From Mesorhizobium sp. 1M-11 (GTDB lineage Bacteria > Pseudomonadota > Alphaproteobacteria > Rhizobiales > Rhizobiaceae), in NCBI RefSeq assembly GCF_001303895.1, contig NZ_LJSD01000075.1, positions 69,501 to 133,500 of the forward strand: a DNA stretch of 64,000 nucleotides, in the 5' to 3' direction. The notes beneath the pieces were generated by a model. The model searched no databases. It was not told where the DNA came from and saw nothing but the letters and a program-made list of their open reading frames with translations. The translations under genes were made by a program, and so were the position numbers. Shown in pieces: positions 54,273 to 63,416 of the stretch; positions within the stretch are counted from its first letter, which is position 1, and each line of letters starts with the position of its first letter.

Positions 54273-54653
54273 CTACTGAAGGCGCAGCGTGTAGCGGCCG
54301 ATCATGCGCCGTTCGGCGATGTCGTAGACGAAGATCGCGCGGCTGCCGTCGGTCAGTTCCGCTTCGATGGACAGTCGATCGCCCGACAGGGACTGCGACA
54401 GAACCTTGGCGCCGACCGGCAGCACGATGTCGCCTGTCTGAGGCTCACCCGCCGGGGTCTGGATGTCGCCGGCAATCGGCGTCGTCGGCTTGGCGGTGTA
54501 GGATTTGTAGACAAGCGCCGCCACCACGACCATAAGGGCGAGGAACAAAAGGCCAAGATTGACGACCATGAAGCGGATCAGCTTCCTGCGCAGCTTGTCC
54601 ACATTCGGATCGAGCGGCTTGTCTTCCTCGTCATCGGCAAGGGGCCGGGCCAT
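54273..54653 (-). CDS. DUF6476-like small membrane protein
   Basis: The 126-residue protein has an acidic N-terminus, one transmembrane helix (about 28-50) and a C-terminal beta domain ending TDGSRAIFVYDIAERRMIGRY. The helix followed by LPVGAKVLSQSLSGDR and a DxxERR end resembles the DUF6476 family of alphaproteobacteria; I hold this loosely. The ATG at 54653 is preferred to an upstream start that would overlap the rluD-like gene. It diverges from the pseudouridine synthase gene with only 26 bases between starts. Confidence 0.6.
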   Translation of the reverse strand: MARPLADDEEDKPLDPNVDKLRRKLIRFMVVNLGLLFLALMVVVAALVYKSYTAKPTTPIAGDIQTPAGEPQTGDIVLPVGAKVLSQSLSGDRLSIEAELTDGSRAIFVYDIAERRMIGRYTLRLQ

Positions 54654-54679
54654 GGGCGATCTATTCCGGAACTGTTTCG

Positions 54680-55741
54680 ATGGCCGCACCTGATAACGAA
54701 GACACCGATGAATTGATAGAGCCGGGCGAATTGATAGGTGCGGCGCCGATCGAGCTGAAAGCCGGCGAAGACGCCGCCGGCCAGCGTCTCGACCAATGGC
54801 TCGCCGCGCAGCTGGCGCCGCAGCTTTCGCGCAGTCGCATCCAGGCGCTGATCAAGCAGGGTGCGGTGCGCATTGCCGGCCTGCAGGTAGACGAGGTCAA
54901 ACGCAAGCTCGCCGCCGGCGACAGCATCTCCGTGGAGATGCCGGAACCCGAGCCCGCGGAACCGCAGGGCGAGGACATTCCGCTCGACGTCCTTTACGAG
55001 GACGACGCGCTGATCGTCATCAACAAGCCGGCAGGGCTGGTCGTCCATCCCGGCGCCGGCAATTGGACCGGCACGCTGGTCAATGCCCTCATCCACCATT
55101 GCGGCGCGAGCCTTTCCGGCATCGGCGGCGTCAGGCGTCCGGGCATCGTCCACCGGCTCGACAAGGACACCAGTGGCGTCATTGTGGTGGCCAAGACCGA
55201 CCATGCTCACCGCGCCTTGTCCGAGGCCTTTGCCGACCACGGCCGCACCGGCGACCTGCAGCGCGCCTATGTCGCGCTGGTCTGGGGCATCCCGCCGCGC
55301 CCGACCGGCATTGTCGACGCGCCACTCGGCCGCGCCGCCGACCGGGTGCGCCGCGCCGTCGTGCCCGAGCATCGCGAAGACGCACGCCATGCCGTCACCC
55401 ATTACTCGGTGGAAGAACGCTTCGGCGAAGGGCAGGACAAATTCGCCGCCGCAAGCCTCGTCGAATGCCGGCTGGAAACGGGGCGCACACATCAGATCCG
55501 CGTGCATATGGCCCATATCGGCCATCCGCTGGTTGGTGACCCCGATTACGGCCAGGCTTTCCGCACCAAGGTCAACCGCCTGCCGGAGCCGTTGAAGAGC
55601 AAGGTCGCCGCTTTTCCCCGCCAGGCCTTACATGCACGTCTACTTGAATTCAGCCATCCCGATACCCATCTGACGATGAGGTTCGAGGCGCCGATGCCAG
55701 GGGACATGGAGGATCTGGTCGGCGGCTTTCGAAATCTCTGA
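54680..55741 (+). CDS. RluA family 23S rRNA pseudouridine synthase (RluD-like)
   Basis: The 353-residue enzyme has an N-terminal S4 RNA-binding domain (about 33-85, RLDQWLAAQLAPQLSRSRIQALI) and the PseudoU_synth_2 domain. It has motif HRLDKDTSGVIVVAK with catalytic D161, LQRAYVALVWG, and LETGRTHQIRVHMAHIGHPLVGDPDYG. It isomerises uridine in 23S rRNA, probably the helix 69 positions if it is RluD. The acidic 20-residue N-terminal extension is common in rhizobia. The divergent gene spacing leaves little room for a promoter. Confidence 0.9.
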   Translation: MAAPDNEDTDELIEPGELIGAAPIELKAGEDAAGQRLDQWLAAQLAPQLSRSRIQALIKQGAVRIAGLQVDEVKRKLAAGDSISVEMPEPEPAEPQGEDIPLDVLYEDDALIVINKPAGLVVHPGAGNWTGTLVNALIHHCGASLSGIGGVRRPGIVHRLDKDTSGVIVVAKTDHAHRALSEAFADHGRTGDLQRAYVALVWGIPPRPTGIVDAPLGRAADRVRRAVVPEHREDARHAVTHYSVEERFGEGQDKFAAASLVECRLETGRTHQIRVHMAHIGHPLVGDPDYGQAFRTKVNRLPEPLKSKVAAFPRQALHARLLEFSHPDTHLTMRFEAPMPGDMEDLVGGFRNL

Positions 55742-55931
55742 ACCTGCCACCAAAAAACCTGACTCGTATTGTTCACTTCAGAGTGACACACTGTTCCACC
55801 TTGAACAAATACGTGGATTTTCCGGTTTTGTTCCGGTATAGTCCATACCAGCGCGATCGTGCCGTCAGGCAGGCGCGTCACATGCCCGCCGCGTTTCGGG
55901 GGCATTCCTAAAAGAGAGGAGGGCGCTATTC

Positions 55932-56843
55932 ATGGCCCAATCACTACCCAGTATCGTTTCCGGTGAAGGCGGCCTCAGCCGCTACCTGGAAGAAATCCGC
56001 CGCTTTCCGATGCTCCAGCCGCAGGAAGAGTACATGCTCGCCAAGCGGTATCAGGAGCATGAAGACACAGGCGCCGCCCACAAGCTCGTCACCAGCCATC
56101 TGAGGCTCGTGGCAAAGATTGCCATGGGTTATCGCGGCTACGGCCTGCCGATCGGCGAAGTCATCTCGGAAGGCAATGTCGGCCTGATGCAGGCCGTCAA
56201 GAAGTTCGAGCCGGAGCGCGGTTTCCGGCTGGCCACCTATGCCATGTGGTGGATCAAGGCCTCGATCCAGGAATACATCCTGCGCTCGTGGAGCCTGGTC
56301 AAGATGGGAACGACCGCCAACCAGAAGCGCCTGTTCTTCAACCTGCGCAAGGTGAAGGGCAAGATCCAGGCGCTGGACGATGGCGACCTGAAGCCGGACC
56401 AGATCGCCGAGATCGCCACCCGCCTCAACGTTTCCGAGGAAGAAGTGGTCTCCATGAACCGTCGCCTGTCCGGCGACGCCTCGCTCAATGCGCCGATCCG
56501 CGCGACCGAGGGCGAGAGCGGCGAATGGCAGGACTGGCTGGTTGACGATCACGACAGCCAGGAAGAAATGCTGATCGAACAGGACGAACTTGACAACCGC
56601 CGCCAGATGCTGGCAGGCGCCATGTCGGTCCTGAACGATCGCGAACGCCGCATCTTCGAGGCACGCCGCCTCGCCGAGGAGCCGCTGACGCTGGAAGAGC
56701 TGTCGACTGAATTCGACATCTCCCGCGAGCGTGTGCGCCAGATCGAAGTGCGCGCTTTCGAAAAGGTGCAGGATGCGGTCAAGGCCGCCGCCAAGCGCCA
56801 GGCCCAGGCGCTGCGCACAATCGACGCGCAGCCTGCCGCCTAA
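55932..56843 (+). CDS. rpoH: RNA polymerase heat-shock sigma factor RpoH (sigma-32)
   Basis: The 303-residue sigma factor has region 2 (LVTSHLRLVAKIAMGYRGYGLPIGEVISEGNVGLMQAVKKFEPERGFRLATYAMWWIKASIQEYI split over about 50-115), the RpoH box QKRLFFNLRK (about 131-140), region 3 and region 4 (EEPLTLEELSTEFDISRERVRQIEVRAFEKV). It directs transcription of heat-shock genes. It has its own terminator at 56867. Many rhizobia have two RpoH paralogues, so which one this is remains open. The upstream 190 bases have a TATAGT at 55837 but no clear -35. Confidence 0.94.
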   Translation: MAQSLPSIVSGEGGLSRYLEEIRRFPMLQPQEEYMLAKRYQEHEDTGAAHKLVTSHLRLVAKIAMGYRGYGLPIGEVISEGNVGLMQAVKKFEPERGFRLATYAMWWIKASIQEYILRSWSLVKMGTTANQKRLFFNLRKVKGKIQALDDGDLKPDQIAEIATRLNVSEEEVVSMNRRLSGDASLNAPIRATEGESGEWQDWLVDDHDSQEEMLIEQDELDNRRQMLAGAMSVLNDRERRIFEARRLAEEPLTLEELSTEFDISRERVRQIEVRAFEKVQDAVKAAAKRQAQALRTIDAQPAA

Positions 56844-56866
56844 CGCTGCCGACGGATCCATGAGAA

Positions 56867-56895
56867 ACGGCGCCGGGAAACCGGCGCCGTTTTTT
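56867..56895 (+). terminator. Rho-independent terminator of rpoH
   Basis: A 10-bp perfect stem ACGGCGCCGG/CCGGCGCCGT with a GAAA loop is followed by a T run, 23 bases after the rpoH stop. Confidence 0.93.
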
Positions 56896-56926
56896 GTTTG
56901 TCCGCGTTCGCCAGGCGACTGGGCGA

Positions 56927-57814
56927 TTACAGCCCGTCCAGCGGGAACTTCAGATATCTTTTGCCGTTCGCTTCCGGTTCGGGCAACCGACCGCCATTCA
57001 TGTTGACCTGCAGCGCATGCAGGATCAGCCGCGGCATCGGCAGGGTCTTGTCGCGTGCCTCACGCAAGGCCACGAACTCCGCCTCGGTCGTCGGAACACG
57101 GACATGCGAGTTGCCGCGCTTCTGCTCGGCCACCGTCGTTTCCCACAACGCGTCGCGCCCACCCGGCTGATAATCATGACCGACGAACAGGCGCGTTGCA
57201 TCCGGCAGCGCCAGGATGCGCTGGATCGAGCTCCAAAGCCGTGCGGCGCTTCCGCCGGGAAAATCGGCACGGGCCGTGCCGCTGTCCGGCATGAACATTG
57301 TGTCGTGGATGAAGGCGGCATCGCCGGCAACATAGGTGATCGACGCCAGCGTATGGCCAGGCGAGAACAGCACACGCACCGGCAGCGAACCGACGTGGAA
57401 GATTTCCCCGTCAGCGAACAGCCGATCCCATTGCGAACCGTCGGCGCGAAACTCCGGCCAGTTGTAGATTGCCTTCCACAGCGCCTGGACGTCGACGATC
57501 CTTTCGCCGATCGCGGTCGGCGCTCCGGTCTTTTCTTTCAGATAATGGGCGGCGGAAAAATGATCCGCATGGGGATGTGTGTCGAGAATCCATTCCAGTT
57601 CGAGCCCGCTCTTTCCGATGAAAGCGAGCAGCGCATCCGCATTGCCTGTGGAGGTCGCTCCCGACTTTTCATCGAAGTCAAGGACAGGATCGACGATAGC
57701 GCAGCGTCGCGTCGCGCTATCGGCCACCACATATTGAATGGACCCGGTCGGCTTGTCGTAGAAGCCGGTCACCTGTGGCCTGGCCAAGGATGCATCCAAC
57801 TGCGCCTCCCGCAT
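56927..57814 (-). CDS. MBL-fold metallo-hydrolase (persulfide dioxygenase/Blh-like)
   Basis: The 295-residue protein has the metallo-beta-lactamase motif THPHADH and later metal-ligand strands (LFSPGHT, and D of GDAAFIHDTMF). The N-terminus GFYDKPTGSIQYVVAD is that of the ETHE1/Blh group that oxidises persulfides or hydrolyses thioesters. The ATG at 57814 is chosen for AGGCGG upstream and fit to the family start. No BigR-like repressor or rhodanese gene is adjacent, so the sulfide detoxification role is not certain. It is convergent with rpoH. Confidence 0.8.
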   Translation of the reverse strand: MREAQLDASLARPQVTGFYDKPTGSIQYVVADSATRRCAIVDPVLDFDEKSGATSTGNADALLAFIGKSGLELEWILDTHPHADHFSAAHYLKEKTGAPTAIGERIVDVQALWKAIYNWPEFRADGSQWDRLFADGEIFHVGSLPVRVLFSPGHTLASITYVAGDAAFIHDTMFMPDSGTARADFPGGSAARLWSSIQRILALPDATRLFVGHDYQPGGRDALWETTVAEQKRGNSHVRVPTTEAEFVALREARDKTLPMPRLILHALQVNMNGGRLPEPEANGKRYLKFPLDGL

Positions 57815-57938
57815 CGTCCGCCTGGAATAGTTTTCTAATCCAAGATCGATGCGGAGTATCGTCATCTGCGAAGTCTAGGCAGTCAAGCACAGACTTCTCA
57901 CAAACTGTTCAGACGCAAAATGCGCGTGCAATCACCCC

Positions 57939-58021
57939 TAGAGCGTTTCCGCTTTCTCGGAAACGCTCTATCCGCGCAATTCCGGACGCAAAACCGCTGC
58001 ACCCTTTGCTGGAATTGCTCC
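57939..58021 (-). repeat. Two-palindrome intergenic repeat (copy 4, inverted)
   Basis: TAGAGCGTTTCC...GGAAACGCTCTA hairpin comes first, then GCAATTCC...GGAATTGC, so it is inverted relative to the others. It ends directly before the stop of the peroxiredoxin gene. Confidence 0.85.
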
Positions 58022-58029
58022 AGGCAGGT

Positions 58030-58689
58030 TCAAGCCCCTGGCTGCTTGGTCTTCCTGAGATAGGGCAGGATCGTCTCGTAGGCGCCGAAACGCTTCACCG
58101 CATCCTCGTTGGAAACGGCGGCGGTGATGATGACATCGTCGCCCTGCTTCCAGTTGGCTGGCGTTGCCACCTGATGCTTGGCTGTGAGCTGGATGGAATC
58201 GATGACGCGCAGGATCTCGTCGAAGTTACGTCCCGTGGTCATCGGATAGGTGAGCACCAGCTTGATCTTCTTGTCCGGCCCGATGACGTAGACCGAGCGA
58301 ACCGTTGCATTGTCGGCAGGGGTACGCCCTTCCGAGCTTTCGCCGGAGCCGGCGGGCAGCATCTCGTAAAGCTTGGCGACCTTGAGGTCGCGGTCGCCGA
58401 TCAGCGGATAGTTCACGTCATAACCGGTGGCGATCTTGATATCGTCCGACCATTTGCCGTGGCTTTCGACCGGGTCGACGGAGATGCCGATGATCTTGAC
58501 GTTGCGCTTGCGGAATTCACCCTCAAGGCCCGCCATGGTGCCGAGCTCCGTGGTGCAGACCGGCGTGAAATTCTTTGGGTGGCTGAACAGCACAGCCCAG
58601 CCATCGCCGATCCACTCGTGGAAATTGATGCTGCCTTGCGTTGTTTCCGCAGTGAAATCCGGCGCGACATCGTTGATACGAAGGCTCAT
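58030..58689 (-). CDS. 1-Cys peroxiredoxin (Prx6 type)
   Basis: The 219-residue protein has the Prx6 active-site motif HPKNFTPVCTTELG with peroxidatic C45 and the C-terminal Prx6 extension (about 150-219, LTYPMTTGRNFDEILRVIDS...PANWKQGDD). It reduces peroxides using an external thiol. The ATG at 58689 begins the conserved MSLRINDVAPDF. It is a single gene flanked by two repeat copies. Confidence 0.92.
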   Translation of the reverse strand: MSLRINDVAPDFTAETTQGSINFHEWIGDGWAVLFSHPKNFTPVCTTELGTMAGLEGEFRKRNVKIIGISVDPVESHGKWSDDIKIATGYDVNYPLIGDRDLKVAKLYEMLPAGSGESSEGRTPADNATVRSVYVIGPDKKIKLVLTYPMTTGRNFDEILRVIDSIQLTAKHQVATPANWKQGDDVIITAAVSNEDAVKRFGAYETILPYLRKTKQPGA

Positions 58690-58860
58690 GGCGTACCTAC
58701 CCCTTGAAACGCGTTGAATGGCGGCTGCCGGCAACACACCGGCAATCATCGCATCTTCCTCCAAAAAGATGACCTTAGGGAGGTGATTTTTGCCGCACCC
58801 CGCCAGATAAATTGGAAAATCGTTTCCCGGTGCCGGCACCAACCCTGCCGATCGCCCGCT

Positions 58861-58958
58861 ATTCCAGGAAAAGTGCGAAGCAGTTTTCCGTCTGGAATTG
58901 CGTAAAACAAAAAAATTAGAGCGTTTCCGCGTTTCCGAGAAAATTGGAAACGCTCTAG
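58861..58958 (+). repeat. Two-palindrome intergenic repeat (copy 5)
   Basis: ATTCC...GGAAT stem with inner GGAAAA/TTTTCC, then GAGCGTTTCCG hairpin ending GGAAACGCTCTAG. Its last bases overlap the zapA stop codon. Confidence 0.85.
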
Positions 58959-59335
58959 GACGGGCTTTCCGTGGGCTTCCGCACCGTGAGTGATGCCGCG
59001 AGATCTTCCATACGCTGGGCCAGCGAGCTGAGCGCACCCGTCAGGGCCTGATCGTTCTTGTCTGCCTTGGTAAGTGCCTCGTCGCGGGTCTTGCGCAGGG
59101 TCAGAACTTCGCTCTCCATGCCCTTGATGCGTTTCTGCACCTCGGACAACTCATCCATGACCATGATGCCGGCCATGACGGTGAGACGCTGATCGCCGAT
59201 TTCGCCAAACGAATCCTTCAGATGCGCGACGTAGCGGTCGAAGCGCTCGGCAAGGTCGATCAGGTGCTCTTCCTGCCCCTCGTCGCAGGCCATGCGGTAT
59301 TGCTTGTTGTCGATAGTGACGGTGACTTGCGCCAT
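58955..59335 (-). CDS. zapA: Cell division protein ZapA
   Basis: The 126-residue protein has the ZapA N-terminal beta-alpha part (VTVTIDNKQYRMACDEGQEEHLIDLAERFDRYVAHL) followed by a long coiled-coil helix (about 50-115). ZapA binds FtsZ filaments and supports Z-ring assembly. It follows the DUF4164 gene after 15 bases. The stop codon TAG is read from the end of the adjacent repeat. Position next to tkt and gap is conserved in rhizobia. Confidence 0.92.
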   Translation of the reverse strand: MAQVTVTIDNKQYRMACDEGQEEHLIDLAERFDRYVAHLKDSFGEIGDQRLTVMAGIMVMDELSEVQKRIKGMESEVLTLRKTRDEALTKADKNDQALTGALSSLAQRMEDLAASLTVRKPTESPS

Positions 59336-59350
59336 GCCGGACCTCCTGCG

Positions 59351-59623
59351 CTACCTATCCAGCACCGCGCGGATGGTTTCCATCGCGGTCACCAGCCGGC
59401 GCGACACTTCCTTGTTAGCGTCCTCGAGCCGTTCGGCCCGCGCTTCGGAATTGTCGAGCTCCTGCGCCAGACGCGAACGGTCGGCGTTCATACGCTGGAC
59501 CTCGGCTTCGGCTTCGGAATAGTCGCGCTCGCCTTCGAGCTTTGCGGCGACGGCATCTTCCAGCCCTTCAATGGCCTTGCCCAGCCTCGCTATCACTTCT
59601 TTAAGGGTCGTTTCCCCGGTCAT
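59351..59623 (-). CDS. DUF4164 coiled-coil protein
   Basis: A 90-residue, strongly helical, charged protein with heptad patterning across most of its length. It matches DUF4164, a short coiled-coil family found beside zapA in rhizobia. It is cotranscribed with zapA (15-base gap), suggesting a division-linked partner, though no role has been established here. Confidence 0.85.
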   Translation of the reverse strand: MTGETTLKEVIARLGKAIEGLEDAVAAKLEGERDYSEAEAEVQRMNADRSRLAQELDNSEARAERLEDANKEVSRRLVTAMETIRAVLDR

Positions 59624-59778
59624 GGCCTTCGTCCTCAGCCCGTGCCCATCACCGAATCGCTCGCGTTCAGAACGCGTTATTCGTGAAACATTAGGCGGCG
59701 TGTGAAGGCCCCGTCAATAAAGTCGCCTCCCCTGTCCCCCATTAACGCCGAATTGATGAGGCCACGGCGACATTTTCC

Positions 59779-59807
59779 TTGACGAGAAGCCTATTAAATC
59801 GATTTAG
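59779..59807 (+). promoter_or_regulatory. tkt promoter with LacI-type palindrome
   Basis: TTGACG (59779-59784) is a possible -35. Over the -10 region lies the palindrome TAAATCGATTTA (59795-59806), whose AAATCGATTT core is the same as the lacI operator at 46867. This suggests LacI-family control of the tkt-gap unit; the regulator may be a different one. Confidence 0.55.
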
Positions 59808-59879
59808 GTTTTATTGACTCAAACGGCTGGCCTGCTATGTGTCCCGGCATCTTTTCCGAACCGAACGGCTGGAGGAACC

Positions 59880-61874
59880 ATGGTCTCGCGCGAACAACAT
59901 GACCGGATGGCCAATGCGATCCGCTTTCTGTCCATGGATGCCGTCGAGAAGGCCAATTCCGGGCATCCCGGCCTGCCGATGGGCGCCGCCGACATCGCAA
60001 CCGTCCTGTTCACGCGATTCCTGAAATTCGACGCCAAGAACCCGCACTGGCCGGACCGCGACCGTTTCATCCTCTCCGCCGGCCACGGCTCGATGCTGCT
60101 CTACTCGCTGCTCTATCTCACGGGCTACGAGGACATGACCATCGAGGAGATCAAGAACTTCCGCCAGCTCGGCTCCCGCACGGCAGGCCACCCGGAATAT
60201 GGCCACGCCTCCGGTATCGAAACCACCACCGGCCCGCTCGGCCAGGGCATTTCCAACTCTGTCGGCTTCGCGCTCGGCGAACGCATCCTGAATGCCGCCT
60301 TCGGCAACGACCTTGTCGACCACTACACCTATGTGCTGGCCGGCGACGGCTGCCTGATGGAAGGCATCTCCCAGGAAGCGATCTCGCTCGCCGGCCACCT
60401 GAAGCTGAACAAGCTGATCGTGTTCTGGGACAACAACAACATCTCCATCGACGGTCCGGTCACACTGGCCGACTCCACCGACCAGGTCGCGCGTTTCCAG
60501 GCATCTGGCTGGAACGCCATGCATGTCGACGGCCACGACCCGGAGGCGATCGCCTATGCCATCGAAGCCGCACGTCATTCCGACAAGCCGACGCTGATCG
60601 CTGCCAAGACGACCATCGGCTTCGGCGCACCGACAAAGGCCGGCACCAACAAGGTGCATGGTTCGCCGCTCGGCGCCGAGGAAATCGCCGGCGCGCGCAA
60701 GTTCTTCAACTGGGAGGCGCCGGCCTTCGAAATTCCGTCGGATATCCTGAGCGCCTGGCGCGCCGTTGGTGAAGCCGGCGCCAAGAAGCGCACCGAGTGG
60801 GAAAGCCGCCTCGCCAAGGCTGACGCCAAGCAGCGCGGCGAGTTCGAGCGCCGTAACTCGGGCAAGCTGCCCCAGGATTTCGACGCCGTCATCGCCGACT
60901 ACAAAAAGAAGCTGGCCGCCGACAAGCCGAAGGTTGCCACCCGCAAGTCGTCGGAAATGGCGTTGGAAGTCATCAACGGCGCGGTGCCTGAAACCATCGG
61001 CGGTTCGGCCGACCTGACCGGCTCCAACAACACCAAGACCAGCCAGACCAAGGCGATCACGCCGAACGACTACGGCCAGCGCTACGTACACTATGGCGTC
61101 CGCGAGCACGGCATGGCCGCGGCCATGAATGGCCTGACACTGCACGGTGGCATCATTCCTTACGGCGGCACCTTCATGTGCTTCACCGACTATGCGCGTC
61201 CGGCCATGCGTCTTGCTTCGCTGATGGGCATCCGCTCGATCTTCGTGATGACGCATGACTCGATCGGCCTCGGCGAAGACGGTCCGACCCACCAGCCGGT
61301 CGAGCACCTGGCGGCCTTGCGCGCCATTCCGAACCACCTCGTCTTCCGACCGGCCGATGCGACGGAAGCCGCGGAGTGTTGGCAGCTGGCGCTGGAATCG
61401 GAAAAGACCCCGTCGACGCTGGCGCTGACCCGCCAGAACCTGCCCGCGGTGCGCACCGAGTATGTGGCGGAAAACCTCTGCCGCAAGGGCGCCTATGAGC
61501 TGGCCGCTGCCGAAGGCGGTGAAGCCGCCGTTACCATCTTCGCCACCGGTTCCGAAATCGAGATCGCGCTTGGCGCCCGCACCTTGCTGCAGGGTCACGG
61601 CCACCCGACCCGCGTCGTCTCGGTGCCGTGCTTCGAACTGTTCTTCAAGCAGGATCAGGCCTACCGCGAGAGGATCATCGGCAAGGCCAAGGTGAAGGTC
61701 GCCATCGAGGCCGGCATTCGCCAGGGCTGGGACCCGATCATCGGCACCGACGGCATCTTCGTCGGCATGACCGGATTCGGCGCATCCGGAACGATCGAAC
61801 AGCTCTACAAGCACTTTGGCATTACCGCCGAGGATGCGGCCAAGGCGGCGGAAGCCCGTCTGCACGCCAAGTAA
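59880..61874 (+). CDS. tkt: Transketolase
   Basis: The 664-residue enzyme has the N-terminal TPP-binding domain (SGHPGLPMGAADI, then GDGCLMEGISQEA...DNNNISIDG), the pyrimidine-binding domain (about 355-530, RYVHYGVREHGMAAAMNGL) and the C-terminal domain. It moves two-carbon units in the pentose phosphate and, if present, Calvin pathways. GGAGGAACC precedes the ATG. It is followed by gap 156 bases downstream, the usual rhizobial order, and a LacI-type palindrome overlaps its promoter. Confidence 0.96.
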   Translation: MVSREQHDRMANAIRFLSMDAVEKANSGHPGLPMGAADIATVLFTRFLKFDAKNPHWPDRDRFILSAGHGSMLLYSLLYLTGYEDMTIEEIKNFRQLGSRTAGHPEYGHASGIETTTGPLGQGISNSVGFALGERILNAAFGNDLVDHYTYVLAGDGCLMEGISQEAISLAGHLKLNKLIVFWDNNNISIDGPVTLADSTDQVARFQASGWNAMHVDGHDPEAIAYAIEAARHSDKPTLIAAKTTIGFGAPTKAGTNKVHGSPLGAEEIAGARKFFNWEAPAFEIPSDILSAWRAVGEAGAKKRTEWESRLAKADAKQRGEFERRNSGKLPQDFDAVIADYKKKLAADKPKVATRKSSEMALEVINGAVPETIGGSADLTGSNNTKTSQTKAITPNDYGQRYVHYGVREHGMAAAMNGLTLHGGIIPYGGTFMCFTDYARPAMRLASLMGIRSIFVMTHDSIGLGEDGPTHQPVEHLAALRAIPNHLVFRPADATEAAECWQLALESEKTPSTLALTRQNLPAVRTEYVAENLCRKGAYELAAAEGGEAAVTIFATGSEIEIALGARTLLQGHGHPTRVVSVPCFELFFKQDQAYRERIIGKAKVKVAIEAGIRQGWDPIIGTDGIFVGMTGFGASGTIEQLYKHFGITAEDAAKAAEARLHAK

Positions 61875-61946
61875 CGTCTTCCCCGGCGAAGGATCCGCCG
61901 GGCCGTTTCGTCGCACCAGGTGACTGAAACGATTAGCCTACAGGCC

Positions 61947-61988
61947 GGGCGGCTGGATTATTTGGCCGCCCCCCTTTATTGAGGCGGC
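61947..61988 (+). promoter_or_regulatory. Alternative stem-loops between tkt and gap
   Basis: GCCGCC at 61965-61970 can pair with GGGCGGC (61947-61953) upstream or GGCGGC (61983-61988) downstream, so two mutually exclusive hairpins are possible. They could act as a weak tkt terminator or a gap leader attenuator. Confidence 0.35.
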
Positions 61989-62030
61989 GGACCTTTTCAT
62001 CCGCCTTTCCACGCTCCCCGGGAGAAAAAC

Positions 62031-63041
<1,011 letters not shown>

Positions 63042-63068
63042 TAGGAAGCTTCGCTTTCACTCCTTGCG

Positions 63069-63095
63069 AAACGCCCGGCCCTGCCGGGCGTTTTT
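63069..63095 (+). terminator. Rho-independent terminator of gap
   Basis: A 9-bp stem ACGCCCGGC/GCCGGGCGT with a CCT loop followed by five T, 27 bases after the gap stop. The gap 63042-63416 otherwise holds a 16-bp palindrome at 63153 and a repeat; no gene is seen. Confidence 0.92.
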
Positions 63096-63152
63096 CATTG
63101 GAGCTTCTGATGTGAAAGATGCTCCACCATCTTGAAATGGCACCTGGTGCTT

Positions 63153-63168
63153 TCGAAATCGATTTCGA
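63153..63168. promoter_or_regulatory. 16-bp perfect palindrome with LacI-type core
   Basis: TCGAAATC/GATTTCGA is a perfect palindrome around the AAATCGATTT core that is also found at 46867 and 59795. No promoter is evident, so a regulator site is only possible. Confidence 0.35.
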
Positions 63169-63289
63169 TTTTCGAGCAAGAGATGCCGACACTAAAAAAG
63201 CATGAAAGTCAGCGTGCTAGGTCAAAAAATCACCTTCACGCCTTGCAGTGGCCATGTCTTCGCCCCACTCTCCCGTAAAGCGGAAATTA

Positions 63290-63391
63290 GAGCAATTCCA
63301 GGAAAAGTGTGTAACGGTTTTCCGTCCGGAATTGCGTGAAAACAAAGAGTTAGAGCGTTTCCGCGTTTCCGTGAAAGACGGAAACGCTCCA
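63290..63391 (+). repeat. Two-palindrome intergenic repeat (copy 6)
   Basis: GAGCAATTCC...GGAATTGC with inner GGAAAA/TTTTCC, then TAGAGCGTTTCCG...CGGAAACGCTCC. It ends 25 bases before the antiporter start. Confidence 0.88.
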
Positions 63392-63416
63392 GGAGCGAGC
63401 GAGGGGACAGGGAAGC

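Noticed and set aside
55801..55842. RpoH-type or sigma-EcfG promoter upstream of rpoH
   Set aside because: TTGAAC and TATAGT are present but the spacing is wrong, and no GGAAC-N16/17-CGTT is on the plus strand.
58690..58954. 6S RNA gene next to zapA
   Set aside because: This neighbourhood can hold 6S RNA in other bacteria, but the gap is filled mainly by repeat copy 5 and I see no 6S-like long hairpin with a central bubble.
59835..61916. 693-residue open frame opposite tkt
   Set aside because: It is the antisense of transketolase, has low-complexity shadow composition and no recognisable domain.
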